NCBI GenBank assembly: GCA_003508835.1
Contig: PUFA01000022.1
Coordinates: 8,432,001-8,496,000, forward strand
From: Eonycteris spelaea
Lineage: Eukaryota; Chordata; Mammalia; Chiroptera; Pteropodidae
Direction of reading: 5' to 3'
DNA: 64,000 nucleotides
The notes under the pieces are model-generated. The model was given only the letters and a program-made list of their open reading frames with translations. It made no database searches and was not told the origin of the DNA. The position numbers and the translations under genes are program-made. Below, one piece after another: positions 13,166-25,497 of this stretch (its first letter is position 1; every line of letters starts with the position of its first letter).

Positions 13166-14827
13166 CATTCTCTTTTAAAGTCACTTTAAAAAGAGTAACA
13201 TTTGGGGCTCAATACCAATAAAACGAAATATTAAGGTAATAAGAAAATTCAAAATGAAAAGAGTCTTCCTACGTCAAGAATTCAGCCCTCAAAAGCCCAC
13301 AGAAGTGGAGGTTTGCTCCGCAGAAAGCAGGTGACCTGAATATTCTGTGCTGGCAGGGGGGCAGTGAGTTAGACAGAAGAATATTTTAATATTCTGTGGG
13401 AACAGATGCGAGGCACTCACAAGCGAAAGAAATCTCATTCAATAGAATTAATCAAATCTCCCTTGTGACTATCTCCACATTCCACATTCCTGCCTGAATA
13501 CTGCTGGGCTCCCAACATTTGGCTCTGGCTGAAAGCTTCTGCCACCTCCCCACTTTGCCCTGGTGTCTCCTGGTGACCTTCCCGGTAGCCTGGCCGAAGC
13601 CTCAGGGCCCCAGAGCTCTGATCCAGGCTGAATAGACACAGAATAGTTGATTCTGCTACTAACCGTGTGATCACAACTCCGTTCTTTCCTCTGCCCAGCA
13701 CCGCATCGTGCTTTGGACAAAAATGAAAAGACTTCAAAAATACTGAGTGATTCGAGACGAATGCTTACACACAACGGCTTTAAACATATTCCGGGAACAT
13801 ACAAATATTTTACGATAGGCTCCTGAGAGCTATAATCTTCTAATGACCTCCACACACATTTTTCTTCAAAAGCCATGTTAAAATTTTAAGTTCCTGTAAT
13901 CTCCTATTTCTCCACTGATGTTACATTTTCATAACTCAATAAGATTAATAGGGTATACATTCCATTTATTCTGAAATATATCTTTACATTCCATGTATTA
14001 GCTGGGAGGTAAGGTCTTAAAAACTAAAGAAGCAAAACGAAATTATATTTGTGTTTGAAACACACTTACATAATTTTTGAGCTCGTGTAGTTTCCTGATA
14101 TTGTTTTTAGACTCAGAGAACATCCTCACAGCTAACCCTGTACAACTATGAGCTCCATACAACATAAAAAAGAACCATTGCTACTAATTATCCCCAAACA
14201 GGAAAAGTTACTTTCACTACAATGATTTTGATGTTTAAATACTCCTTTTCTACCTCACGGGCTTTCTTACTACAGTCACTTCAACTAAATCTTACTAGAT
14301 CAAATTTAATTAGGAAAAAAAAAATCCCACTGTTATCCATGACTACTGTTGTCCAAATTCCTGAACAAAGCGAGTCACGAGCACAAAGTTCTAACGCTTC
14401 GACCAGAACTGTATCGCAGCTGGACACGCGTCAGAGGCAATGCACCCAGGGCACAGTGATTTTAATCAGTCATCGTTGCTGCATATTTTGTTTTCAAATT
14501 TGAGGACATTTTAAGACATCTGTGAGGCCCTTTAAAATGTAACAGGTTACCTAGCACAATTGGTTTCGTTATCTTGGCTTCTCCTTCCTGGCCTTTATGG
14601 CACCATTTTATCCCCTGGGAGCACCTGACTTATTTTTATACCTGAATTATTTCTTTCTCGTCAGAAGGTGGAGAAAAATCAATTAATCACTATTTGAAAT
14701 ATCCTTGGAACCTTAGCTAAAGGTCTTTTGCACAAGCAAAGTACTGATCCTTAATATCTCCTGCACTATTATGTCCCTATGGATCCATACTTAGAATCAG
14801 TGATTTGTACAGGTTCGTAAGACCCAG

Positions 14828-14838
14828 CGTGTGCGCGC

Positions 14839-14869
<31 letters not shown>

Positions 14870-14881
14870 TGTGTGTGTGTT
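14828..14881. repeat. (CG)n(GT)n alternating purine-pyrimidine tract
   Basis: About 12 GC dinucleotides run directly into about 14 GT dinucleotides, with no break in alternation across some 54 bp. It lies about 250 bp upstream of exon 5's left end on the opposite side, that is, inside intron 5. Confidence 0.97.
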
Positions 14882-15127
14882 TATAATATCGGGCTAAATC
14901 TACTAGTCACCTTGATTGGAAACGAGAGTAACATTTGTGTTCCTTAAGTCATATGCACAATATTGGCCTGGTGAAAGGAGGTGGCCATCTTTCTCACTTC
15001 AAGTAAAGGAAATCACACTGGATTATGACTATTCACATCTGCCTCGCACTTTGCTGGGTACTAAATCAACGTACTCTGAGCAATGAATGAAGCAGATGAA
15101 GCACCACATCTAGAGATACCAACTTAC

Positions 15128-15227
15128 CAGCCAGCGTATGCGTACATCCCGTAATAAAAAGCAAGTGGAAGTCCCATAACACTTGCATCTCTTCCCGAAA
15201 AGGCATCTTTGAAGTGTTGCGTTTGCC
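15128..15227 (-). CDS. SLC7A11: SLC7A11 exon 5 (residues 216-249)
   Basis: The 100-nt exon completes Gly216 (G|GG) and encodes [20 protein letters not shown] and onward to AYAG, then two bases of Trp249. The acceptor is TTCTGTTCTCGCTGCAG and the donor GTAAGT. The extracellular loop 217-234 is a blend of human-like (QTQ) and mouse-like (HFKDAF, MGLP) residues. Tyr244, which lines the substrate site in solved structures, is conserved. The exon leads into unwound helix 6/7 of the APC fold; exact helix limits cannot be set from sequence alone. Confidence 0.97.
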
Positions 15228-18200
15228 CTGCAGCGAGAACAGAAAGATTTCAAGACTTTTCAAAGAACTGGGGCTGGTCACAAACTACACGGTCGCAGGT
15301 CTAGATTTCTCACTCTCTGCTCACTGCCAACGTCATCTATTAATACTGTACCCATTCTAGAGTGCAGGCCCAAAGTATGCTGATTCACCACAAACACTAC
15401 CTCGAATTTCTCTTTTAATAAAAGTATAGCAAAGAGAAAAATGGCATTTAAAAAGCAATCCCTTGTTTGAGTGTGCCTCTTCTCTTGACAGAGTTTGACC
15501 ATGAAAGAAGACTAAAAGATCTTCCAGGAACTAGAGGTTCTAGGAGTATAACTGAATTCTTTAAAATGAAGATAATATAATCCAAATCCATGGGTCTCTT
15601 ACAGTGAGGAGGTGTCAAGAAAGCCCAGAACCACCTTCTCACATCATTTAACTTCATTTCTGCTTTTCTCCTGTAGTTCACTAGATACCAACAGGGGTGG
15701 GAAAACTCTGCCACCCAATCTGCTCTGCCCCTCGGCTTCCTTTGTAAATAAAGTTTTATTGGAGCACATCCAAGCTCCACTAGTTTAGGTATTATGACTA
15801 TCAGTCAATGGCTGATTTCGCCCTCGAGTACGCTAGCTGTCATGGAAGCCATGACATGCACAGTTAAAAATATTAACTATCTGGCCCCCTACAGAGAAAA
15901 TCTGCTGCCACTGTCCTAGAGAATGGCACGGATTATTTTTTTTTTCCCCAGAAACACCAAAACTGGATTAACTCTAAAATAGACAGGTTTTAATACATTT
16001 TGCATCAACATAGGGATCATGCACTTATTCATCATATTTTTCTCTGCTTTGTGAATCATCGTATATCTTTTAGAGAACTACAGAAAAATACAAATTCAGA
16101 TTTTGTCAGCCAATATTTAAGGTTAAACAGTGAAAAAGTCTCTTTCCAAAAAAAGAAAGAAAAAAGCAAATGAGATTACATAAATGAAAAGTGTGACTTT
16201 GTTTCAAAACTGGTCTTCAGGTAAGTACATAAAATGGGAATGGGAGGTGTCTAACGTGTATGAGACCCTCTCTCTTCACTCAAATCTCGGTCGCTGCCTG
16301 GGTTGCCCAGACTGCGACATATATATCCATATAATATATAGGAGCTTTGAGATCAAAAATGGAGAATGTTGTTACACACTAAATGATTTTTCCCTTGAGG
16401 CAGCTGATTCCCAAATGTAGCTCACTTCTAAAAATGATGGCGTGAATTCGGAAATGCCTGTTTTACTAAAACATCTCTGCGTCCTCATAAAAGGGACCTG
16501 TAAATACTGGAAGTCAGATAAAAACATCTGTTGTATTTTTTTAAATCACGATCTGTGGGCGCATTGGCCTGAAGGGACAATGTCCCTAACAGCACAGCAC
16601 TGAATACTCCATAAGAGAAACCAAACTGTTAAGAGAGGGTCCCGCGCACAGATCCTGAAAAGTGTCCTTTTGAGAGTGTGACAGAGAGGCATTTCTAAAC
16701 TTCAAGAGTATGTTGGCTGCATAACAGAGGTCTCAGGAAGACAAAAGTCACGCTATTCAAAGTAAAGTTTAACAAACCCTCGAGAGTAAACACAGAAGAG
16801 AACTATTTTCAGGATCTGATGAGAGAGTAGGAATAAACACAATCCGTATTAGTCAAGTATTTTTCTTCCTGGAGTTTTGAATGAATGTGAAAAATATGTG
16901 ATCGAGTTAGAGATAAAAAAAATCACGATGTTACAGTAATAGAGTACACAGACCTGCTGAGAATGCTCTCTAAAATGTTAAAAATTCACTTTAAAGGGGG
17001 TAATGCTCTCGGGCTATCTCCCTATTAGGTGAGATCCATGAGGGAGCTTGGTTGCAGTAAGCAGTTTTATGGTAAGATTGAATGCAAGGATCCTCCCATT
17101 GGAAGTGCTAAAAAAAGATCGAAAAGATACCTCACGACCTTTGCTCTCAAGGAATTTCCAACACAGTAACATTTGGGTAACCTCATCTCACCTCACATAC
17201 ACATAAAAATAAGTGGTAAAAATAAACTAGCCTTGATTACACCAAGAAGACAAAGAAAGGAAAAAAAATTTAGTTTTAAGGGATAGTATATCATCTTTTG
17301 CAACTTAAATTAGAGCTAAAGTAGGATCAATGACCCAGAGTTTCTACACTTTCCGAAAATGGAAGACATTCCTTACAGAAGACTAGAGAGTTAGCCCAGA
17401 AAAAGAAAATACTAACAAAATATTATTTTTTCCTGTGTTTCTCGTGGATCAGATAAAATATGAGCAGGTCGGCTCTGTGACTCTGTGAAGGCCAACATGA
17501 ATTAGGAAGTGTGAGCTCATATCCTTTCTTTATTCTGTGTATTACAGAGTTGACCGAGGTCACTGGATGAGGCAAACATTTAGCTAGGAGGGCTCCAAGA
17601 TCTCCCACTAGGCTTATTACATGGACAAAAGCAGCTCCCTTCCCCAGCTGGAGTGATGGATCTTTCATTATTTGTTATTGGCTAATGCCTCGACCATCAG
17701 CAATCACTTTGCTGGATTTGGGCATTTCTTTTTGCCTTGTGTAACTCTCTTCCTGAAATGTCATTACATTTCTCAATAAATTCTCTTTCTTGGAGCAGAC
17801 AGCATCCACATAAACATTAAATACTTCACGTTCCCAAGTCATATGCCACTCCTTTACAATTTCATCTCCCTTTCCTATTTCCTGCTATCATACCTTGGCT
17901 AATTAAACAACTCACCCGGACTTCCTTCTCTTCCAACAATTCCCACCGAACCCAAGCAACTGCATATGCCTTCTCCCCTAAAACATCTGAAACTCCAAAC
18001 GACATTGCCCATCTTATCTTTTTTTACTAGTCAACTCTATAAGGCAAGTACTCCCCCCCAAAATGGTGTTATATTTCTGTAGAAATGCAGATTTTACACG
18101 AAAAATTATGTAACAAAAAAAAATTAAGTTTTCACAACTATTTTTGTCAGATAATATTTGGTTTCGAAAAATACTATTCCCACATTTGACTCTCCTGCTA

Positions 18201-18674
18201 TCGAGATTCCAGTCTCAAGGTAAAAGGAATCATAACCAGGAGTAAAAGAATTATTGAGCACCTTTCATTATTTTCCAAATATCTTTAATCTTCATTACTA
18301 TCACGGAACTATTTTAAAGTAAAGAGGACATACATATCTGTATTTTAACAGCAGGATTTCCGCTCCCCCCCATCCCCGCCCGACCCCCACACACACTTTG
18401 AGTTTTCACTTCAAACAGTTCATCCCAAGAAAGGATTCACTGATGCTTTATTTTGTTGCCTGGCCTAGTCTGAATGCGTATGTTGCCATTTAGCTGTAAA
18501 TACCAACTCGCCCCCAACGTGGCGGCCTTTCAAATCAATTAGATGACAGTACAGAGCCTAAGTTCCACAAGCAGAGACTAATTAAGGGATTCTGCTACCA
18601 CAAGTGAAAGTTACTGTTAGAAGAATCCAAAAGCACACACGTCCTTTCAAAAGCATTTACTTTTCAGTCCATAC
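15228..18674 (-). other. SLC7A11 intron 4
   Basis: Non-coding. One hAT-type transposon remnant is recognised at 15692-15913. Segments 15930-18600 are AT-rich with no element I can name; a C-run rich patch occurs at about 18362-18396. Confidence 0.8.
15692..15913 (-). mobile_element. Non-autonomous hAT-Charlie-type DNA transposon remnant
   Basis: The reverse complement contains GGGGGCCAGATAGTTAATATT near one end and CAATAAAACTTTATTTACAAA near the other, finishing CCACCCCTG. This order matches the common mammalian element whose termini read CAGGGGT...GGCAAACTTTTTCTGTAAAGGGCC. No clear 8-bp target duplication is visible. Confidence 0.7.
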
Positions 18675-18800
18675 CTTTAATTAGCTGCATAACTCCAGGG
18701 ACTATAATTATCAGAATTGCTGTGAGCTTGCAAAAGGTTAGGAAAATCTGGATCCGAGCGCTCCAGCTGACACTCATGCTATTTAGGACCATCACTATAG
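18675..18800 (-). CDS. SLC7A11: SLC7A11 exon 4 (residues 174-216)
   Basis: The 126-nt exon completes Thr174 (A|CT), encodes [20 protein letters not shown] and onward to Lys215, and gives the first base of Gly216. Lys198, a conserved functional position in human xCT, is retained. The acceptor is preceded by a long T-rich tract ending TTTTTTGCAG. The donor reads G|GTATGG, weaker than the GTRAGT-type donors of the other exons. The exon supplies most of helix 5 and helix 6. Its length is a multiple of three, so skipping would keep the frame. Confidence 0.98.
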
Positions 18801-19559
18801 CTGCAAAAAAGAAAAAAAAGAAAAGTACAGATGAAGTTACAAAAGGCAAATCCTCATTGGCATGAAGGCATCATAAGTTCTAGTCACTCCGAATGCCATC
18901 CATGAACCAGGGATGTCCGCGTTACCTAGAAGCATTTCGGAGATGCAGAATGTCAGCATTGCCCCAGCCCTTATCCATACAGATCTGCAATTCGACGAGA
19001 TCTCTTGGTGACTTTCATGCACATGACAGTTTGAAACTTGGATAAAACCTCCAGGTAGCAGGAAGTCCTCTTATGAGTGAACGTATATTGTAGTGCCTCA
19101 GCGATTAGACAAGAGTGTCTTCTAAGCAACTCTGGAAGCCATCACAGCACACGGTCACGGGCCTATCACACTGAATCGGACTCTGCAGCATGATGAGACA
19201 GACCATTTCCCACCCAACGACTGCATGCGTATTCACCTGTCAGAGTGGGCCACACTCAAGAAGCAGGACGATGTTAAGAAGTCGACTGGCACCTTATTCT
19301 TCACTCTAAGGACCAGCCTTCGCCAGCACTTTTGGTTTCCCTCTTCACTTTCCAGTGAGCACATCAAAGAGTGACTTTCAACCTACCCTGGACAGAAGCT
19401 TCCAAGACATGTTTTGGGACTTGGAAAAAAGCACGTAATATGTGACGAGCTCAAAAGAGTTCCGGGCTGAGGATGAACACTGGGTCTCAAGCCAGCAGAA
19501 TCTCCCTTTCTCAATGAGGCTGGCTACAGTCTCCTGAGCAGCACTGGACTAGCCTCTCC

Positions 19560-19690
19560 CCACACTGTGGACCACCAGAACCTTGAGCACAGGACGGGTG
19601 GGATGCATCGCTGTGTTACTAGTTTCCAGCTTCATACCTGGCCCAGGAGGATATCGACACGGTTTTGTTGAATGAATGAGTGAATGAGCT
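19560..19690 (+). repeat. LINE-2 3' terminus
   Basis: Ends in TTTTGTTGAATGAATGAGTGAATGAG, the tail repeat characteristic of L2, preceded by CAGCTTCATACCTGGCCCAGG. Confidence 0.65.
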
Positions 19691-20266
19691 GGATCCTCAG
19701 TTAAAACGAAACAAAATAAAACAACACAAAAAACTACCTTCGAGCAAGGAGGCATGAAATGAGTGGTGATACTCTGAGATGCTGCCCTCTTAAACTCTGC
19801 TGAAATGACTGAGGTTTTTCTATACTTCGGATTTCAACTTGACACTCTTTACAAAACCTGACATTTGCAGTTATTATCTATAAGCTTTATTTTGAAAAAG
19901 GTATATTTCCCCTAAACAAAACACACACGTATATGAAGATATTTCTCAGGACATAAAATACTTGCAGAATTCTTACAATTTAAAATTACAAGGAAGTATC
20001 CTTACGTACAGCGATGAGTCACCATCATTTCCCACTGTCTAAAATATAATCACTAGCTGATTGCACAATTTGAGAATCAATGCAAATGTTAACAACATAT
20101 AATATACAGTGCAAAATCTTTAAAATAACTTACACCCCTGAAGGAAGGTTAAGGGACATCTTTGTAATGTTTACTATGTGGCCATTAAAGTCATGATACA
20201 GTTAAATATTTATTACATGAAAGGTGTGTTCATGATATATTACTTATTAATACAGCAAATTACAGA

Positions 20267-20317
20267 GATGGATAAAATGGATGGATGGATAAATGGATGG
20301 GTGGATGGATGGATACA
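20267..20317. repeat. (GGAT)n microsatellite
   Basis: Imperfect GGAT/GGAA repeats with single-base variants. Confidence 0.9.
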
Positions 20318-21029
20318 CAGATACAAAGCAGAAAGGAAAGGAAAAACATTTGAAAAGTATTTGCCAAAACGTTAACAGATGGTATCCATAGATGTTAGAA
20401 TACCTAGTAATTTTCAATGTCTCTTATTTAATAATTTTTATAATGAACATGAAGCATTTTTAAGTAAAAAATCAACAAAGCCATTTTCACTTTGGAAAAA
20501 CATTTTTGAAGACGGGAAAAATAAGAGCTCCACAGATCCCACACATTGTTAAATACGGGTTTACTAAGGAAGAAAGGTTTCAAAGAAGTAATGATGAGCA
20601 TGATCAGAAAGCCTGGTGTCCTGCATGAGCTATATGAAGTTAAGGGAGCATTTCATCTATGTCTGAAGCTGAAAACATGAAGAAACAGGCCCATTGTTAA
20701 TGGCAAGGTGTGTCACTTTAAAAGAAAAGATAACAAATAAAATTATTTTTCTCTCCCCAGTACAAAGCACTTCACTGCCATTCGGCTCTCATCGTCATCA
20801 GCCAGTGATCCTTTTCCTTTCTCCATGCAAATGACTCTGCGATAAATGATTCGTCATAGGAAAAGGATTATTTTTTCGTTCAGGAGATTCGGCCTTGGCC
20901 TGGAAAAAACTGGACTCACGTTCTTATCGCTAATAAAAGACCGATGTTTTCTTGCAAACAGAGCCCTAAACCCCACAAACACTCTCTACTTCTCAAAGTG
21001 CTCCACAATAGAAAAGACCTGTTGCTTAG

Positions 21030-21149
21030 AGGGGAAGGGAAAACAGGAGAAGGAAGAGAAATGGAAAGAGGGAGGGAGGGAGGGGGAAAGGAAGGGAGGG
21101 AAGGAAAAAGGAAGGAAGAAGGAAATGGGAGAGGAAGTGAAAGAGGAAG
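21030..21149. repeat. Polypurine (GGA/GGGA) tract
   Basis: About 120 bp almost free of pyrimidines on the plus strand. At 21070-21086 it reads GGGAGGGAGGGAGGGGG, four G-runs with single-base loops. Confidence 0.95.
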
Positions 21150-22429
21150 TCTAATTTTCGGAACCTTCACCTATACATTTAAAAAGAGGACGGTCTGTTA
21201 CTTTCATAGTGTGAGTACTTAACACCTATTAAAATAGAAAAAAATAATAAGTATTTGAGATTTTCTTTGCTGTTTTGTAAAGTCTTCTCAGAAAAATGGA
21301 AGACAAAATTAAACGTATGATAAATTGATAATCTCGCCCTGCTTTGCTCTCAGACAGCTGAAACAAAAATTCTGGTTAAGACTGATTTCCCTCAAAGGTG
21401 TCTCAAAATCCTGCTTGACCTGAGCATCAGGACATCACACTCATTATCTGATTGATACACCAGCTCCAGCTGAGACGTAGCTGAAGTACAACTTAACCAG
21501 CAACAAGGCAGCACAAAGGTCTTTGCGTGGCTGAGATGCTGTTTTACCGTGTGTCCTTACAGAGAAACGTTAAGTCTATAGGTGCTGCTTATCCAACAAG
21601 ATTGAAAGGGAACCTGGACTCACTAAATGAAAGAGCTTTCTGAGCCTCTGAAACCAATATTACCTACTTCATTTTGTTATATACTATCTATCCACAACGT
21701 CAGTTTCAAAGAAATTGAAATCGGAGCAAGCTCTCGGGTTCTAGTTTTACTTCCTTTTGAATAATACTTGCTAATTTCACACAGTAGGAAATACTTATAT
21801 CAATTTGGGATGATGGTGAATTATTTTGCTTACCTTAAAATGATATCAAAATAAATACCAAGGGACATAGGGTATTTTGTTACTTATATATATTTCAGTT
21901 TCCTAAGAACCGAAATCCAGTCGTGAAAGCCATCTGCATTAATCCTGGAGACAAGAATTACATATATGAGGAAACTGTATTTGAAGAGGACATTCAGGGC
22001 AATGTTAAAGGCCGATGCTGTGATTTAAGGACCAGCCGGAATGTCTTACTGCACTTCAGTAATTCAAGTTCGTCTCTGCTTTTTGCACAGTGAGATTACT
22101 GAGCCTGGATATATTGGGTTGTCTCCCAGGCTCAAGTTCTCCCTGGCTTTTAACTTTCGACTGCTTCATGCTAAATGATAAATATACAGATGCCACATTG
22201 TCGAGCTAAAGTGAATTATTTCACTGGTTTTCATAACAGCTGCCTGGGCTGCTTTTCTCTCTGTTAGCATCCGTTTCCTTGATTCACTGATTTCAGAGGG
22301 AATGTTTAGCAATAAACACCTTTCATAGCAGACACATTCGACATTTAGGATCTAACTACTGGGAATACATATGGTAAGCATTAAATAAATGGAAACTATT
22401 ATTACATGGCAGATATCATGCAAAGAGTT

Positions 22430-22615
22430 TACATGGATAATGTTATCTGACCCTCATATCTCTGTGACGCGGTTACCGTCACTGGCCTTATTTTGCAGGT
22501 GAGCAGCTGAGACTCGGGACATTAGTTAACTTGCCCATGTTCACACAGGTAAGTGTGAAGATAGGACTGGAGTCCAGGTAGGCTGACTCCACGCTTTAGC
22601 CACTAGTCCATGGGT
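22430..22615 (-). repeat. MIR SINE
   Basis: Antisense MIR order: TTATTTTGCAGGTGAGCAGCTGAGACT, then AACTTGCCCATGTTCACACAGGTAAGTG, then CTGGAGTCCAGGTAGGCTGACTCC. Confidence 0.75.
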
Positions 22616-25409
22616 AACAAGGAAGGAGTGGCTCAAGAGACACAGTATATGACATCACTGGTATGCCTTGTTCTTCCAAACTCCTGGTGGCCCTTCCTCT
22701 CCGCTAAAGTTCATGTTTGTCTTGACTGGGACTTCAGGACACTCTGATTCCACACTTTGTCACCCTCCTGAAGAAAAGGGTTGTTGTCTGCGGTACTTGT
22801 ATAGTTCAATACTATGTATTTCTACTGAAGAATTGATTGTCTTGACAATTTAGTTATGGAAGAAAAGGAGTAAGTGTAGCCGAACGTGCTATATTTAAAA
22901 TGCCAGCACAGAACTAGTCCTAGACTTTATTTCACCTAATTTATTATTGTCAGGAAAACGCATTTTTGGAAAAGAAAACATCACCGCGCATTTGTAGAAC
23001 TGGCTAATTTTTCTCACAAGACAGTCGTGTTACTTTCTTTGCTTCCCCTAATTGTTTCTACAGGTCCGAGAAGGTGGCAGGCAGGGCTCTCTCCTCACCT
23101 ACGTAAACTCGTAAGGAGCCCGAGACTCAGGTTGTTGGGATGGATCTGGAATTGGAGCTCACATTTTGAAGAACACACTTTAATTTTATTATTCTGCCAT
23201 TCAAGTGCGCACTTATTTAGGGTTTAGTTCCAGGAGACCAGAACGACAAACTAAATAGCATTTTAACTATCCGACATGTGTACTTCAATGCTTTTTGAAA
23301 CTACGAAAAAACAGTGAAAATTCATGAAGTTCCACAGAAGGTGGAGGCAGTAACGTCAGTATCGTGGTAGAGGAGAGTGCCAAAGGCCAATACACAAATA
23401 AGATTATGTTCCAGATATGCCTATCATAAAATGACAATAACGTAATCGCAAAAGCATTTAACACGCCTAACCTACCAAATCTCATCGCTTAGCCCGGCCC
23501 GCCTTCCACGAGCTCAGATCGCAACATCCAGAAAAACCTGGCAATGGGGAACACTGTAGACGGTCAGGACAGGGGTCCGCCCTTGCCACCACGCTCCGCC
23601 AGGGAGCAGCTCCTGCTGTCCAGCGTCAAGCCTCCTACAACGACGCATCGCTAGCCCGGAAGAGTAGAATTCAAAACCTGAAGTGTGGTGTCTACCGCAT
23701 GAGCCGCTTTCACATCATCACGAAGCCACAAGGTCACAAGGCACACTTCCGTAACCTGGCGACCTCTGTACTTTTTAAAAGTGGGGAGTGAGGAGTAAAT
23801 TACCATTTAGGAACTCCATCCGCACCTCTTTCATTTCTCAAATGGTTGGTTAACATTTCAAAAAAAAAAAAAAAAACAACAAAACCTGAAATTTCTTTTT
23901 TTCTATGACTTGATTATAGCATGACCCACAGGCTTTGCTCTTCTGCATTTGAAGGAAGACTTCCAAACTACCACAAACCCTTTTCTTTTTCGGGGAACAT
24001 AAAAAAGCAATTCAGGCAATTAAATTCTATTTTCTACATTCCACTAACGTCTGCCCCTAGCAGGCAGAAAATCACCTACCCTCACTTTGAACAATGGAGA
24101 CCGTGAGGGATTTGCCCCCATGTAGATTTCTCCTCCTCCTTCTCCATTTCCACCTGCCGTGGCTCCATTAATGCTAAATTCTTCTCAAAGGCCATTTGCC
24201 TTTTCCGATCAGGCCGCTGGCTGACATTACCTGCCCCGGGGTCAAAGGCAAAACCAGGGCTCTCTTTCAGTGCCTCTGACTAGAGAAACCCATTTCCTCA
24301 GAATTCAAGCTTGCAAAGGGAACATCGAAATTTGTAAATTAACTGTTATCACTAATGGCAAAAATAGAAGACAATGTCCAGGCTCCTCTAGGATTTATTT
24401 ACCCAGCCTCTTTCTTAACTACCTATCGCCAACCTCCACCACAGAAGTAGGGAAACCACAGCATGCTTAGTTATCTGGACACTGAACTGCTTTAAATTTT
24501 TGGTTTCAATGGTTTCCATTTACTCCTCTAAAATACAAAATGTCCCTTTAAAACGTTTATGAGAATTGGGATTAAGACGAGAGTCATCTAGACTTACCAA
24601 AATAGTGATATGTTAGCATTCTTCATTTCATTTCAAGGCCAAAATGGGCGATATTTGTGGACTTGTCAGTGTTTACACAGAATCTATTTGAAGTTCGCTG
24701 GTTATAGCTTTTAGTGAGTACCTTGTACTGTTAATTAACAGAGCTCTCAAATACACCACCCCTGCCTTTCTCTTTTCGAATAGAATGATTGTGGTAAGAT
24801 TCTGCCTCAGTTCATCGAGGGACAAGATATAGTATGTAACAACCCAAGCCCTTACTGGAACATCAGGATTTATCAAGAACTTCTATGGGCAAGTTCTACT
24901 AAAGGCCTTAAAAATCTGACATAATTTCATCATTCTACAGTCATTCAAGATAAATGATCTCTTCCACAGGGACTTTAGGAATAAAACTGATACTTAAAGC
25001 CGTCTAATAGGTAGGCCCAAAACACATGACTAAAAAATCGTGACACTGTTTCAATTCCAAGTTGACAGCCTGAGTTGTAACCACTATCCTGTTTTAATGT
25101 GGGATTCTGAACTCTTCCCTGCAAACGAACTACTCATCTCTCTGCTGTCAAATGTGCACCATTCTCTTCATTCTTCAACTAAACATTATTTCACAAGTAT
25201 GCAATACAGTTATTTACTTGTAGCTTTTGATTTCTGAGTAATTCAAACTTAAACAAACGTTGATTCTTAAAACCGTGATTTGATTAGCATCTAGAATTAT
25301 CATTTCCCACAATATTCAAGGGTTTGGAATCTAGACTCTTAGAGCAAGTTAGTCTTACCGTTAAGGGTAGAAAATTTTCAAATGGCCAACGTCTGCTTCC
25401 ATTGTTTAA

Positions 25410-25497
25410 TGTTAAACAGGGTGTAGTTCTAGGAGATATTCTGTGCAAAGGTATGCTAATGTTAAGGGTGTAGTTATCCTGTGTAAAGATATGTTAA
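25410..25497 (+). repeat. Imperfect tandem duplication (50 and 38 bp units)
   Basis: The phrase TGTTAA...GGGTGTAGTT...CTGTGCAAAGGTATGCTAA recurs directly as TGTTAAGGGTGTAGTTATCC and TGTGTAAAGATATGTTAA. A flanking phrase GGCCA..TCTGCTTC occurs on both sides (25384 and 25499). The segment to about 25700 resembles an LTR, family unresolved. Confidence 0.7.

Larger units (their letters stand above)
9757..15127 (-). other. SLC7A11 intron 5
   Basis: Non-coding. It contains an LTR-like tail near 11.0 kb, a poly-T run at about 12385-12402, a possible second LTR-like segment near 12.9-13.2 kb and the CG/GT microsatellite. Stretches 9757-10780, 11060-12880 and 13200-14820 show nothing I can name; their open frames (up to 138 codons at 11554-11970) lack domain signatures. 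Confidence 0.8.

Noticed and set aside
18664..18849. A 61-codon ORF over exon 4
   Set aside because: It starts in the upstream intron and ends in the downstream one. The real coding part is the exon bounded by TTGCAG and GTATGG.
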